Of a stretch of DNA of 62,923 nt, positions 43,977 through 53,461 are shown piece after piece. The notes beneath the pieces were generated by a model. The model was not told the DNA's origin, did not search any database, and saw only the letters and a program-made list of their open reading frames with translations. Both the position numbers and the translations under genes were made by a program. The DNA is from Pseudomonas palleroniana (GTDB lineage: Bacteria > Pseudomonadota > Gammaproteobacteria > Pseudomonadales > Pseudomonadaceae), in assembly GCF_003031675.1 (NCBI RefSeq), contig NZ_PYWX01000025.1, positions 44,712 through 107,634 of the forward strand, read 5' to 3'. How positions within the stretch are numbered: position 1 is the first letter of the stretch; the number at the start of each line of letters is the position of its first letter.

Positions 43977-45341
43977 TCAGGCGGTCAATGCAAAATGGTC
44001 GGCCACTGCGCGGGTCACCCAGGTTTGCGCCTGGCCCAGGTAGTGGGCCGGGTCAAGCAGCCGGTCCAGCTCAGCTGCCGACAACTCGGCGGTGATGCGC
44101 GGCTCGTCCGCCAGCACGGCGCGCAGATGGCGCCTTTCGGCAACGGCCCGTTTGCAGCAGTGTTCCAGCAGATGATGCGCGGTCTCACGGCCCAGACGCT
44201 GGGCCAGCACGATGCTGACCGCTTCGGCCAACACCAGGCCTTGGGTCAGGTCGAGGTTGTGCGCCATGCGCTGCGCATCGACCTCAAGCCCCTCGCTCAC
44301 CTGCAACGCCTGCTTCAAGGCGCCGGACACCAGGCGACAGATCTCCGGCAAGGTTTCCCATTCGGCGTGCCATAGGCCCAGGCTGCGCTCATGCTCCTGG
44401 GGCATGGCACTGAACATCGTCGCGACGAGGCCGGGCACGCGTGTGGCGGCGCTGATCAATACAGCCGCGCCCACGGGGTTGCGCTTGTGGGGCATGGTCG
44501 ACGAACCGCCCTTGCCTGGCGCCGAGGGCTCGAATACTTCCGCCGCTTCGGTCTGCATCAGCAGGCTGACATCACGCCCCAGTTTGCCGAGGCTGCCGGC
44601 GATCAGGCCAAGGCTGGCGGCGAACTCCACCAAGCGATCACGCTGGGTATGCCAGGGTTGCTCGGGCAAGCTCAACTGCAACTCGTCCGCCAGCGCCTCG
44701 GCCACCGGCATGGCCTGTTCGCCCAGCGCCGCCAGCGTGCCGGAAGCACCGCCAAACTGCAGCACCAGCAGGCGCGGCTTCAGTTCGGCAAGACGCTGGC
44801 GGCAGCGTGTCACCGCCCCCAGCCATCCGGCGATTTTCATGCCCAGCGTCACCGGCGTCGCGTGTTGCAACCAGGTGCGCCCGGCCAGAGGGGTGCTCGC
44901 ATAACGCTGCGCTTGAGCAGCCAGAACGCCACCCAACTGCGCCAAGTCCGTTTCGATCAACGCCACAGCGCGCCGCAGTTGCAGCACCAGGCCGGTGTCC
45001 ATCACATCCTGGCTGGTGGCGCCCAGGTGCACATAGCGTTCGGCGCCGGCGTCTTCAGCGGCAATCAACTTGCCCAGCGCCTTGACCAATGGAATCGCCG
45101 AATTGCCCGCCGTGGCAATCGCCGCGCCGAGCGCATCGACGTCGTACAGCGATGCCAGGCAGGCCTGGGCAATCGGCGCCACGGCGGCCTGTGGAATCAG
45201 CCCGACCCGGGCCTCGGCCCGGGCCAGCGCCGCTTCGAAATCCAGCATGCCCTGCAGGCGTCCCTGGTCGCAGAACACCTCAGCCATACTGTCAGCAGTG
45301 AAGTAAGCGTCGAACAGTTGATTGCTCGTGCGCAGTGTCAT
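43977..45341 (-). CDS. pcaB: 3-carboxy-cis,cis-muconate cycloisomerase PcaB
   Basis: A 454-residue fumarase/argininosuccinase-superfamily enzyme with the signature loop GKGGSSTMPHKRNPVGA (about residues 277-293), the upstream HLGATSQDVMDTG segment and GRTWLQHATPVTLG. It closes 3-carboxymuconate to 4-carboxymuconolactone. It starts 9 bp after pcaT and is followed by pcaD, so all three are one unit. Confidence 0.9.
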   Translation of the reverse strand: MTLRTSNQLFDAYFTADSMAEVFCDQGRLQGMLDFEAALARAEARVGLIPQAAVAPIAQACLASLYDVDALGAAIATAGNSAIPLVKALGKLIAAEDAGAERYVHLGATSQDVMDTGLVLQLRRAVALIETDLAQLGGVLAAQAQRYASTPLAGRTWLQHATPVTLGMKIAGWLGAVTRCRQRLAELKPRLLVLQFGGASGTLAALGEQAMPVAEALADELQLSLPEQPWHTQRDRLVEFAASLGLIAGSLGKLGRDVSLLMQTEAAEVFEPSAPGKGGSSTMPHKRNPVGAAVLISAATRVPGLVATMFSAMPQEHERSLGLWHAEWETLPEICRLVSGALKQALQVSEGLEVDAQRMAHNLDLTQGLVLAEAVSIVLAQRLGRETAHHLLEHCCKRAVAERRHLRAVLADEPRITAELSAAELDRLLDPAHYLGQAQTWVTRAVADHFALTA

Positions 45342-45350
45342 AACTCATCC

Positions 45351-46646
45351 CTAGAGATCGTGGTGCAGATACGCCGCCTGTTTCGGCAGGCGCAGGCTGA
45401 ACAGGAAAGCGATTGCCATCATCGCCGTGACGTACCAATAGAAGCTGTTTTCCAGGCCGATGGATTTGAGGCTCAGCGCGACGAACTCCGCAGAACCGCC
45501 AAAGATCGCGTTGGCCACCGCGTAGGCCAGGCCCACGCCCAAGGCACGCACTTGGGGCGGGAACATCTCCGCTTTGACCAGGCCGCTGATGGAGGTGTAG
45601 AAACTCACGATCGCCAAGGCCAAGGTGATCAACACGAACGCCAGGAACGGGCTGCTGACGGTTTTCAAGGTGAGCAGGATCGGCACGGTAAACAGGGTGC
45701 CAAGGCCGGCGAACCACAGCATCGAGTTACGTCGGCCGATCTTGTCCGCCAACATGCCGAATACCGGCTGCATGCACATATACAAAAACAGCGCACCGGT
45801 CATGATGTAGCTCGACGTCTTGGCATGCATGCCGACGGTGTTCACCAGGTACTTCTGCATGTAAGTGGTGAAGGTATAGAAAATCAGCGAGCCACCGGCG
45901 GTGTAGCCCAGCACCGTGATAAACGCGGCTTTGTGGTCGCGGAACAACGCGGCAATGCTGCCGGCGTCTTTGTCTTCGCGCATTTCCTTGCTGGTGGTTT
46001 CTTTCAACGAGCGGCGCAGCAGCAGCGAAATCACCGCCGCGACGGCGCCGATCACGAACGGAATCCGCCAGCCCCAGGCCCGCAGTTCTTCTTCAGTGAG
46101 GATCTGTTGCAGGATCACCACCACCAGCACGGCCAGCAGTTGCCCGCCGATCAGCGTCACATACTGGAAGGAGGCAAAGAAACCCCGTTGGCCCTTGAGC
46201 GCCACTTCACTCATGTAGGTCGCGGTGGTGCCGTACTCGCCGCCCACCGACAGCCCCTGGAACAAGCGCGCCACCAGCAGCAGGATCGGCGCCCAGACGC
46301 CAATGGCGTTATAGGTCGGCAAAAAGGCGATGACCAGGGAGCCGGCGCACATCATCAACACCGAGATCATCATCGAGTTTTTACGGCCGTGCTTATCGGC
46401 CACCCGACCAAACAGCCAGCCACCAATGGGCCGCATCAGGAACCCGGCGGCGAACACACCGGCGGTGTTGACCAGTTGAACCGTGGGGTTGTCCGACGGA
46501 AAAAACGCCGGCGCAAAGTAAATGGCGCAGAAGGCATAGACATAGAAGTCGAACCATTCGACAAGGTTGCCGGAGGAAGCACCGACAATCGCAAAAATCC
46601 GTTTGCTGCGTTCTTCTCCGGTGTAGTGACTCGTTGTTGTTGTCAT
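45351..46646 (-). CDS. pcaT: Dicarboxylate/3-oxoadipate MFS transporter PcaT-like
   Basis: A 431-residue metabolite:H+ symporter of the KgtP/PcaT group, starting with [29 protein letters not shown] and carrying the MHS motif [22 protein letters not shown] plus [15 protein letters not shown]. It probably imports 3-oxoadipate or a related dicarboxylate. Its position between pcaG and pcaB is the usual pcaT slot ahead of pcaBDC. The 186-bp gap upstream contains REP fragments and a possible promoter, so a second transcript may start here. Confidence 0.85.
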   Translation of the reverse strand: MTTTTSHYTGEERSKRIFAIVGASSGNLVEWFDFYVYAFCAIYFAPAFFPSDNPTVQLVNTAGVFAAGFLMRPIGGWLFGRVADKHGRKNSMMISVLMMCAGSLVIAFLPTYNAIGVWAPILLLVARLFQGLSVGGEYGTTATYMSEVALKGQRGFFASFQYVTLIGGQLLAVLVVVILQQILTEEELRAWGWRIPFVIGAVAAVISLLLRRSLKETTSKEMREDKDAGSIAALFRDHKAAFITVLGYTAGGSLIFYTFTTYMQKYLVNTVGMHAKTSSYIMTGALFLYMCMQPVFGMLADKIGRRNSMLWFAGLGTLFTVPILLTLKTVSSPFLAFVLITLALAIVSFYTSISGLVKAEMFPPQVRALGVGLAYAVANAIFGGSAEFVALSLKSIGLENSFYWYVTAMMAIAFLFSLRLPKQAAYLHHDL

Positions 46647-46704
46647 GTTTTTTTACTCAGTGGGAACGGTTATAGCCTAGACATACTTTGCAACAACCAT
46701 GTTC

Positions 46705-46732
46705 CGCAAGCAGACTTTTGGAGAAGTAATGC
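46705..46732 (-). promoter_or_regulatory. Possible promoter ahead of pcaT
   Basis: The region 46660-46720, read on the minus strand, holds TTGTTG, 16 bp, then TATAAC, a possible sigma-70 promoter for pcaTBDC. No PcaR-like CGATTATCG word is present. Coordinates are approximate. Confidence 0.3.
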
Positions 46733-46750
46733 CAGAACCGGCTTCATCCG

Positions 46751-46815
46751 GAGCAAGCCTCCTCCCACATTTGAAGGTATTCACACATAAAAATGTGGGA
46801 GCGGGCGTGCTCGCG
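46751..46815. repeat. REP fragments between pcaG and pcaT
   Basis: A right-arm fragment (GGAGCAAGCCTCCTCCCACA, 46751-46770) is followed by a left-arm-type fragment (TGTGGGAGCGGGCGTGCTCG, from 46795). Together they could pair through CCCACA/TGTGGG. Confidence 0.6.
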
Positions 46816-46832
46816 AATGGCCTCAAGCCAAC

Positions 46833-47399
46833 TCAATAATCGAAGAACACCGTTTCCTTGTCTGTGCCCTGCAAAATCACATTCCACTGATAGACACCAC
46901 CGGCATCCTGCCGGGCAATCAAGGTGCTACGACGCTCAGCCGGCACACAGGCCAGCAACGGGTCGTCCCCGTTCAGCGCCTCGCCATCAAAATAAATCCG
47001 CGTGAGCAAGTGCTTCACCAACCCACGGGCAAACACCAGGACCACCAGGTGCGGCGCCTGGGTCGTGCCGTTCAGCCCCGGCACCGCACCCGGCTTGATG
47101 GTGGTAAAGCGGAAACGCCCTTGGGCATCCACCGGCACCCGGCCGAAACCTTCGAAGTTCGGGTCGACGGCCTTGTCCTGCTCATCTTCCGGGTGGTCAT
47201 ATTTACCGGCAGCATTGGCTTGCCACACTTCAAGCATGGCGTCGTTGACGACATTACCCTTGCCATCCACCACCTGCCCACTGATCGCCACACGTTCGCC
47301 GAGGGTGGCCGGCACGGTCAGGTCTTCACGGTTCAGCCAGGTCAGGCCAATGTGGTAATAGGGCCCGACGGTGTGGGACGTAGTCGCGTTGAGTGTCAT
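46833..47399 (-). CDS. pcaG: Protocatechuate 3,4-dioxygenase alpha subunit PcaG
   Basis: A 188-residue intradiol dioxygenase subunit starting MTLNATTSHTVGPYYHIGL, with VISGQVVDGKGN-type core, MLEVWQANAAGKYDHPEDEQD and APHLVVLVFARGLVKHLLTRIYF. The alpha subunit lacks the full iron site and pairs with PcaH. The start at 47399 is one base after the pcaH stop, behind a GGAG inside pcaH; a longer frame lies within pcaH. Together they open the ring of protocatechuate to 3-carboxymuconate. Confidence 0.93.
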   Translation of the reverse strand: MTLNATTSHTVGPYYHIGLTWLNREDLTVPATLGERVAISGQVVDGKGNVVNDAMLEVWQANAAGKYDHPEDEQDKAVDPNFEGFGRVPVDAQGRFRFTTIKPGAVPGLNGTTQAPHLVVLVFARGLVKHLLTRIYFDGEALNGDDPLLACVPAERRSTLIARQDAGGVYQWNVILQGTDKETVFFDY

Positions 47400-47400
47400 C

Positions 47401-48105
47401 TCATTTCTCCATCGGCGTGGCGTCGCGGCCGCGCAGGACGATGTCCCAGCGGTAGCCGAGGGCATAGGAAGGAATGGTTTTTTCCAGGTCGAAACGGGCG
47501 ATCAGGCGCTGCTTGGCCGAGGTGTCCGGTACGCAGTTGTAGATCGGGTCATATTCGAGCAACGGGTCGCCGGGGAAATACATCTGCGTGACCAGCCGCG
47601 TCAGCACGCTCGGGCCGAACAGCGAGAAGTGGATATGCGCAGGCCGCCACGCGTTGTGGTGGTTGCCCCACGGGTAGGCGCCGGGCTTGATGGTCTGGAA
47701 CTGATACCAGCCGTCGGCGTCGGTGACGGTGCGGCCGGTTCCGGTGAAATTCGGGTCCAGCGGCGCGTCGTGCAGGTCGTTCTTGTGGTTGTAGCGCCCG
47801 GCGGCGTTGGCCTGCCAGATCTCCACAAGAATACCGGGCACCGGCGAGCCGTTTTCGTCCAGCACACGGCCATGAATGATGATGCGTTCGCCCTGGGGGT
47901 CGCCTTCATGCTGTGCGGTGAGGTCGTTGTCCTTCGGGTTGACCCGCTCGGCACCGATGGTCGGGCCGGTAATTTCCGACAACGAATGGGGCAGGAACAC
48001 CAATGGCTTGGACGGCGAACGCAGGTTCGTCGACTGGTAGGCCGGGTGCAGGTAATCCGGTTGAGTACCCGCTTGCGGGCGCCGGTATCCGGGCTTGTCA
48101 CTCAT
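47401..48105 (-). CDS. pcaH: Protocatechuate 3,4-dioxygenase beta subunit PcaH
   Basis: A 234-residue iron-binding subunit. The non-heme Fe(III) ligands are visible: the tyrosine in GRYNHKND (about residue 109), the tyrosine in KPGAYPWGNHHN and the two histidines in NAWRPAHIHFSLFG. The N-terminus is of the normal PcaH kind (RNWKTQPDYLHPAYQST-like: RPQAGTQPDYLHPAYQSTN). It follows pcaF by 18 bp and is coupled to pcaG. It catalyses the committing ring cleavage of the pathway. Confidence 0.93.
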   Translation of the reverse strand: MSDKPGYRRPQAGTQPDYLHPAYQSTNLRSPSKPLVFLPHSLSEITGPTIGAERVNPKDNDLTAQHEGDPQGERIIIHGRVLDENGSPVPGILVEIWQANAAGRYNHKNDLHDAPLDPNFTGTGRTVTDADGWYQFQTIKPGAYPWGNHHNAWRPAHIHFSLFGPSVLTRLVTQMYFPGDPLLEYDPIYNCVPDTSAKQRLIARFDLEKTIPSYALGYRWDIVLRGRDATPMEK

Positions 48106-48123
48106 GGAGCAATCCTCTCTTAT

Positions 48124-49326
48124 TTAGATGCGTTCAATCGCCAGGGCCAAGCCCTGGCCGACGCCCACACACATGGTCGCCAGGCCTTTGCGCCCACCGC
48201 TCTTCTCAAGCTGATGCAGTGCGGTCAGTACCAAACGCGCACCGCTCATACCCAGCGGATGGCCCAGGGCAATGGCGCCGCCGTTCGGGTTGACCTGCGG
48301 CGCGTCGTCGGCCAGACCCAACTCGCGCAGCACCGCCAAACCCTGGCTGGCGAAGGCTTCATTGAGCTCGATCACATCAAAATCGGTGACCGCCAGGCCC
48401 AGCCGCTCCACCAGTTTGCGTACTGCCGGCACCGGTCCAATCCCCATCACACGCGGTGCGACACCGGCGCTGGCCATGCCCAGTACCCGTGCACGGGCGG
48501 TCAAACCGTGTTTCTTTACGGCTTCGGCGCAAGCGAGGATCAGCGCTGCCGCACCATCGTTCACACCCGAGGCATTGCCGGCGGTGACAGTCTTGTCGGG
48601 GCCGTTGACCGGCTTGAGTTTGCTCAGGGCTTCCAGGGTGGTGTCAGCCCGTGGATGTTCATCTTGCTCGACGACGGTCTCGCCTTTCTTATGGGCAACG
48701 CGTACCGGCACGATTTCCTCGGCGAAGAACCCTGCGGCTTGCGCGGCAGCAGTCCGTTGCTGGCTGCGCAGGGCGAAGGCATCCTGGTCGGCGCGGGACA
48801 CCTGGTAGTCGTCGGCGACGTTATCGGCGGTCTGCGGCATGGCATCCACACCGTACTGCGCTTTCATCAACGGGTTGATAAAGCGCCAGCCGATGGTGGT
48901 GTCTTCCAGTTTCATGTTGCGCGAAAACGCCGCATCAGCCTTCCCCATCACGAACGGTGCACGGGACATCGACTCAACGCCACCGGCGATTGCCAACTCC
49001 ATTTCGCCACTGGCGATGGCGCGGAAAGCGGTGCCGATTGCATCCATGCCCGAGGCGCACAGGCGATTGAGGGTCACACCGGGAACGCTTGCAGGCAGGC
49101 CAGCCAGCAACAGCGCCATACGGGCGACGTTGCGGTTGTCTTCACCGGCCTGGTTGGCGCAGCCGAGGAACACTTCATCCACAGCATTCCAGTCCACCGA
49201 TGGGTTGCGCTCGATCAAGGCCTTGATCGGCAGCGCCGCCAAGTCATCGGCACGCACGGTGGACAGGCCACCGCCAAAACGGCCAATGGGCGTACGAATA
49301 GCGTCACAGATAAACACATCGCGCAT
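48124..49326 (-). CDS. pcaF: Beta-ketoadipyl-CoA thiolase PcaF
   Basis: A 400-residue thiolase with all catalytic residues: C90 in LNRLCASGMDAIG, the GGVESMSRAPFVM segment, the histidine in GHPLGMSGARLV and the terminal cysteine in ATMCVGVGQGLA. It splits 3-oxoadipyl-CoA to succinyl-CoA and acetyl-CoA, the last pathway step. Its start overlaps the pcaJ stop by one base. Confidence 0.93.
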   Translation of the reverse strand: MRDVFICDAIRTPIGRFGGGLSTVRADDLAALPIKALIERNPSVDWNAVDEVFLGCANQAGEDNRNVARMALLLAGLPASVPGVTLNRLCASGMDAIGTAFRAIASGEMELAIAGGVESMSRAPFVMGKADAAFSRNMKLEDTTIGWRFINPLMKAQYGVDAMPQTADNVADDYQVSRADQDAFALRSQQRTAAAQAAGFFAEEIVPVRVAHKKGETVVEQDEHPRADTTLEALSKLKPVNGPDKTVTAGNASGVNDGAAALILACAEAVKKHGLTARARVLGMASAGVAPRVMGIGPVPAVRKLVERLGLAVTDFDVIELNEAFASQGLAVLRELGLADDAPQVNPNGGAIALGHPLGMSGARLVLTALHQLEKSGGRKGLATMCVGVGQGLALAIERI

Positions 49327-50105
49327 CAGGCTTCTCCGGGGGCTTGGCCATGGGCGGCGGCAGTGCGGGCTTCAAGGTCACGCAGAGCGGTCAGCTCCAG
49401 ATCGGTCGGTTCGGCCGTGGTGTCGACCTGCTCGGCAAAACGAACAGGCCAACCGGTTGCGGCGATGACTTGCTCACGGGTGACCCCAGGGTGCAGCGCG
49501 GTGACCACGAACTCATGGGTACCCTCTTCCGGCTCCATGATGCACAGGTCAGTAATAATGCCTACCGGCCCCGCGCCCGGCAGGCCCAGGCGTTTACGCG
49601 AGTCGCCGCCTTCGCCATGACCGACCGAGGTGATGAAATCCAACTTGTCGACAAACGAACGCGCCGACTGCTTGAGGATGATCAACACGCTCTTGGCGGA
49701 ACCGGCGATCTCCGGCGCACCGCCGGCACCTGGCAGGCGCACTTTAGGCTGGTGGTAGTCACCGACCACGGTCGTGTTGATGTTGCCGAAGCGGTCAACC
49801 TGGGCGGCGCCGAGAAAGCCGACATCAATGCGCCCGCCTTGCAGCCAGTAGCGGAAGATCTCACCGGTCGGGACCACGGTGTCGGCGGTTTCCGCCAGCT
49901 CGCCGTCACCGATGGACAGCGGCAACACCGATGGCTTGGCGCCAATCGGGCCGGATTCGTAGATCAGCACCACATCCGGCGACGAGGTCAGTCGCGCCAG
50001 GTTGGCGGCCTTGGACGGCAGGCCGATGCCAACAAAGCATACGGAGCCGTTCTTGAGGCGGCGCGCAGCGGCGACGGTCATCATTTCATTGGTCGAGTAA
50101 GCCAT
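49326..50105 (-). CDS. pcaJ: 3-oxoadipate CoA-transferase subunit B, PcaJ
   Basis: A 259-residue family I CoA-transferase beta subunit. The catalytic glutamate E50 is in VVLIYESGPIGA, preceded by VCFVGIGLPSKAANLAR. With PcaI it moves CoA from succinyl-CoA to 3-oxoadipate. Start and stop each overlap a neighbour by one base (TAATG with pcaI, TGATG with pcaF), so pcaIJF are tightly coupled. Confidence 0.92.
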   Translation of the reverse strand: MAYSTNEMMTVAAARRLKNGSVCFVGIGLPSKAANLARLTSSPDVVLIYESGPIGAKPSVLPLSIGDGELAETADTVVPTGEIFRYWLQGGRIDVGFLGAAQVDRFGNINTTVVGDYHQPKVRLPGAGGAPEIAGSAKSVLIILKQSARSFVDKLDFITSVGHGEGGDSRKRLGLPGAGPVGIITDLCIMEPEEGTHEFVVTALHPGVTREQVIAATGWPVRFAEQVDTTAEPTDLELTALRDLEARTAAAHGQAPGEA

Positions 50106-50962
50106 TACTTGGCCTCCTGCGCGGTGGCCAGCTTGGCCTGGAATTCAGTGAAGTCGGCGGTACCGCGGATGTATTCATCAATCCATGCGGTAAAGGTCCC
50201 ACGGTCACGGGCGATTGGGTCCCACGCTTGGTAGAAGCGGTTATCACGCTCGTTGTAGCCATGAGCGTAGGACGGGTGCGCACCACCGGGTACATGGCAC
50301 ACCGCAGTCAGGGCCCAGGTCGGCAGGACGCAGCTGTTCATCGGCGCATTCAGGTCATCGACGATTTCTTCGACGGTGACGATGCAACGCTTGGCGGCCA
50401 GTGCCGCTTCCTTCTGCACCCCCAAAATCCCCCACAGCAGCACGTTGCCCTTGCGGTCGGCCTTTTGCGCATGGATCACGGTGACGTCCGGACGCACCGA
50501 CGGCACCGCCGCCAGCACTTCGCCGGTGAACGGGCATGTCACGGACTTGATCAGCGGGTTGACCTTGGGCAGGTCGGAACCTGCGTAGGCGCGCAGCACC
50601 GCGAACGGCAGGCCGGATGCGCCGGCGACGTAGGCATTGGCCAGGTCGGCGTGACTGTGTTCTTCAATTTCCAACGGTTGCGGCCATTGCTTCTCGACCG
50701 CGTCGCGCAGCCGGTGCAGGGAGCCCACGCCCGGGTTGCCGCCCCAGGAGAAAATCAGCTTGCGTGCACAACCGGCACCGATCAACTGGTCGTAGATCAG
50801 GTCAGGCGTCATACGCACCAGCGTCAGGTCTTTCTTGCCCTGACGAATGATTTCATGACCCGCTGCCGTAGGGATCAGATGGGTGAAGCCTTCCAGAGCG
50901 ACGGTATCGCCGTCGTTCACAAATTGCTTCACCGCGTCACGCAGCGCGAGAATTTCAGCCAT
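50105..50962 (-). CDS. pcaI: 3-oxoadipate CoA-transferase subunit A, PcaI
   Basis: A 285-residue family I CoA-transferase alpha subunit with DGDTVALEGFTHLIPTAAGHEIIRQG, RKLIFSWGGNPGVGSLHRLRDAVE and VIHAQKADRKGNVLLWG. The ATG at 50962 is chosen over a frame that would extend 28 residues into the promoter. It leads the pcaIJF-HG unit. Paired PcaR boxes lie 90-120 bp upstream. Confidence 0.92.
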   Translation of the reverse strand: MAEILALRDAVKQFVNDGDTVALEGFTHLIPTAAGHEIIRQGKKDLTLVRMTPDLIYDQLIGAGCARKLIFSWGGNPGVGSLHRLRDAVEKQWPQPLEIEEHSHADLANAYVAGASGLPFAVLRAYAGSDLPKVNPLIKSVTCPFTGEVLAAVPSVRPDVTVIHAQKADRKGNVLLWGILGVQKEAALAAKRCIVTVEEIVDDLNAPMNSCVLPTWALTAVCHVPGGAHPSYAHGYNERDNRFYQAWDPIARDRGTFTAWIDEYIRGTADFTEFQAKLATAQEAK

Positions 50963-51052
50963 GGGGTTGGGGCTCCCGATATGGATCGAAAAAGGCGCTG
51001 AGGTGGCGCCGAAGTGCTTGAAGATTAAGCCGGGAAAATCGACCAAACAATC

Positions 51053-51083
51053 CGATAATCGACTCAGCGTTCGATTATCGAAC
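51053..51083. promoter_or_regulatory. Paired PcaR boxes ahead of pcaI
   Basis: GTTCGATTATCGAAC (51069-51083), a perfect palindrome, closely resembles the PcaR site GTTCGATAATCGCAC known from P. putida. A second core CGATAATCG lies at 51053-51061, 19 bp from the first core (51072-51080). Confidence 0.75.
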
Positions 51084-51133
51084 CGATTGTTGCCTAGCTA
51101 ATCGTTTGCCAATCGCAGGCAAAGTGGCAGGGC

Positions 51134-52474
51134 TCAAGTCGCGTCGGCGTGGCTGACCATGCCTTTGATCACGACAGCCGTGGTGGCCAACGCCGCCGGA
51201 ATCACCAGGGCGGTCAGTACCTGCTCGAAATTCCAGCCCAGGCCGAGCAAGGTGGCGCCCATCCATGCGCCAAGGATGGCGCCGAAGCGGCCGATGCCGA
51301 GCATCCACGACACGCCGGTGGCGCGGCCCTGGGTCGGGTAGAAACGTGCGGCCAGTGACGGCATCGCCGATTGCGCACCGTTGACGCACATTCCGGCGAT
51401 CAGCACCAAGGTCGCCAGCAGGGTGATATTGCCCAGACTCTGGCCCACCGCGTAGGCAAACACCCCGGCCAACAGATAGAAAGTACCGATGACCTTGTGC
51501 GGATTGAACCGGTCCATCGCCCAACCCACACCGACCGCGCTCAGTACGCCGCCAAACTGGAACAACGCGCCGATAAACGCGGCTTGCTCCATGCTGGCGC
51601 CGCTGTCACGCATCAGGGTCGGCAGCCAACTGGTCAGCAGGTAAACAATCACCAGCCCCATGAAGTAAGTCAGCCACAGCAGCAACGTGCCGGCGCTGTA
51701 GGTGCCGGAGAAAATCACCGCGAACACGTTGCGCGCCTTGACGGTTTTCTGCTCGGGCACACTGAAGCTGGTGGCTTGGGCAACCAGGTCGGGCGCGATG
51801 GGTGACAAGGTTTTGCGCACCTTGTCGCTACCGCGATTGCGCACCACCAGATAGCGCGCCGATTCCGGCAGCCATACCCATAGCACCAGCGCCAAGATCA
51901 ACGGCAGGATGCCACCAATCAGCAGCAGGCTGTGCCAGCCGAAGGCCGGAATCAGCTTGGCCGAAATAAACCCGCCCCCTGCCATGCCCAGGTTGAAGCC
52001 ACAGAACATACTGGTGACCAGCAACGATTTGTGACGCTCCGGGGTGTATTCGGACAGCAGCGTGGTGGCATTCGGCATGCCCGCCCCCAGGCCCAGCCCG
52101 GTGAGGAAGCGCAATACCAGCAACTGATCGACGCTGGTGCTGTAGGCCGAGGCCAGGCTGAACGCGCCAAACACCAGCACCGCGCCCACCAGCACCACTT
52201 TGCGCCCGAAGCGGTCGGCCAGCGGACCGGAGCCCAGCGCGCCGAAGACCATGCCGATCAACGCGGCACTCATCACCGGGCCAAGGCTGGCGCGGTCGAT
52301 GCCCCAGTCCTGGGACAGCGCAGGCGCGATAAAGCCCATCGCGGCGGTGTCGAGGCCGTCGAGGAAGACAATCAGAAAACACAGGATCACCACGCGCCAC
52401 TGATAGCGAGACAATGGCTGGGCATTGATAAAGGACTGTACGTCCAGGTTGGTGCCGACAGAAGGCTGATTCAT
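51134..52474 (-). CDS. pcaK: 4-hydroxybenzoate/protocatechuate transporter PcaK
   Basis: A 446-residue aromatic acid:H+ symporter. The N-terminus FINAQPLSRYQWRVVILCFLIVFLDGLDTAAMGFIAPALSQDWG contains the conserved TM1 D-G-x-D motif, and GPLADRFGRKVVLVGAVLVFG is the loop 2-3 motif. It imports 4-hydroxybenzoate and protocatechuate. The start at 52474 fits the family N-terminus. It lies between pcaR and pcaI; no PcaR-box core was seen in the 144 bp before it. Confidence 0.9.
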   Translation of the reverse strand: MNQPSVGTNLDVQSFINAQPLSRYQWRVVILCFLIVFLDGLDTAAMGFIAPALSQDWGIDRASLGPVMSAALIGMVFGALGSGPLADRFGRKVVLVGAVLVFGAFSLASAYSTSVDQLLVLRFLTGLGLGAGMPNATTLLSEYTPERHKSLLVTSMFCGFNLGMAGGGFISAKLIPAFGWHSLLLIGGILPLILALVLWVWLPESARYLVVRNRGSDKVRKTLSPIAPDLVAQATSFSVPEQKTVKARNVFAVIFSGTYSAGTLLLWLTYFMGLVIVYLLTSWLPTLMRDSGASMEQAAFIGALFQFGGVLSAVGVGWAMDRFNPHKVIGTFYLLAGVFAYAVGQSLGNITLLATLVLIAGMCVNGAQSAMPSLAARFYPTQGRATGVSWMLGIGRFGAILGAWMGATLLGLGWNFEQVLTALVIPAALATTAVVIKGMVSHADAT

Positions 52475-52533
52475 TATTGTTATTTCCACACCGATGGGCG
52501 GGCCGACGACCTGAGGTCGTGATTATTATTGGG

Positions 52534-52551
52534 GGCAGCGATAGCGCTGCC
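52534..52551 (-). terminator. Hairpin between pcaR and pcaK
   Basis: The GGCAGCG / CGCTGCC stem with a 4-base loop lies downstream of pcaR. The minus-strand flank is CCCCCAATAATAAT rather than a clear U-tract, so termination is uncertain. Confidence 0.4.
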
Positions 52552-52618
52552 GCACATTAATAAGCCAGGGGAAACACCGTCAATTGATCAGGCCGGGATC
52601 TGTGCGGTCACCGAACAC

Positions 52619-53461
52619 TTAGGCAAACAACTGCGTGCTCAGCTCGCGGCTGGCGCTGAGCATGCTCGGCAAGAAGCGCTGCTCCAACTCGTTGCGACTG
52701 ACCCGCCCGGCGTGGGTGCTCACATTCAGCGCGGCCAGCACCTGGCCCGAGGCGTCATACACCGGCACGGCAATCGAACGCAGCCCCTGTTCCAGCTCCT
52801 GATCGACGATGCACCAGCCCTGCTGACGCACTTGTTGCAGGCATTCGAGCAAGGCTTGCGGCGTGGTCAGGGTGCGGCTGGTCTTGGTTTGCAGGTCGGC
52901 GTGGTCAAGGTAGTCCTTGAGCGAGGAATCATCGAGCGCCGCCAGCAGAATGCGGCCCATGGAAGTGCAGTACGCCGGCAGGCGACCACCCACCGACAGG
53001 TCCACGGAAATCAGGCGCTGGGTGGTGGCCGAACGGGCGATATAAAGAATGTCGTCGCCCTCCAGCGTCGCCATGTTGCAGGCTTCGTGGAGCTGCTCGC
53101 TCATGCGGTCCAGATAGGGCTGGGCCGACACCGCCAGAGGCGTGGAGGACAAATAGGCATGGCCCAGGGTCAAGACTTTGGGCAGCAGCGAATAGGTACG
53201 TCCATCCGTGGTGGCGTAGCCGAGTTTGATCAAGGTATGCAGGCAACGGCGCACGGCGGCGCGGGGGATTTCGGTACGGTGGCTGATCTGGGCGATCGTC
53301 AGGTGGCGCTTGCGCTCCTGGAACGCCTGCACCACGGCCAAGCCTCGGGCCAGGGATGTCATGAAATCCGGATCCCCCGTAAACGCCTGGATACGCTTGG
53401 CCGGTGAAGCCACGATCGGCGGCGCGACGGATGCGAAGGAATTGCGCAATTGATCGTTCAT
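52619..53461 (-). CDS. pcaR: IclR-family pathway activator PcaR
   Basis: A 280-residue IclR regulator with the helix-turn-helix HLTIAQISHRTEIPRAAVRRCLHTLIKLGYATTDG (about residues 52-86) and the effector domain ARSATTQRLISVDLSVGGRLPAYCTSMGRILLAAL. PcaR activates pca genes in response to 3-oxoadipate. It is first in the cluster and is probably self-regulated, since paired boxes lie about 100 bp upstream. Confidence 0.92.
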   Translation of the reverse strand: MNDQLRNSFASVAPPIVASPAKRIQAFTGDPDFMTSLARGLAVVQAFQERKRHLTIAQISHRTEIPRAAVRRCLHTLIKLGYATTDGRTYSLLPKVLTLGHAYLSSTPLAVSAQPYLDRMSEQLHEACNMATLEGDDILYIARSATTQRLISVDLSVGGRLPAYCTSMGRILLAALDDSSLKDYLDHADLQTKTSRTLTTPQALLECLQQVRQQGWCIVDQELEQGLRSIAVPVYDASGQVLAALNVSTHAGRVSRNELEQRFLPSMLSASRELSTQLFA

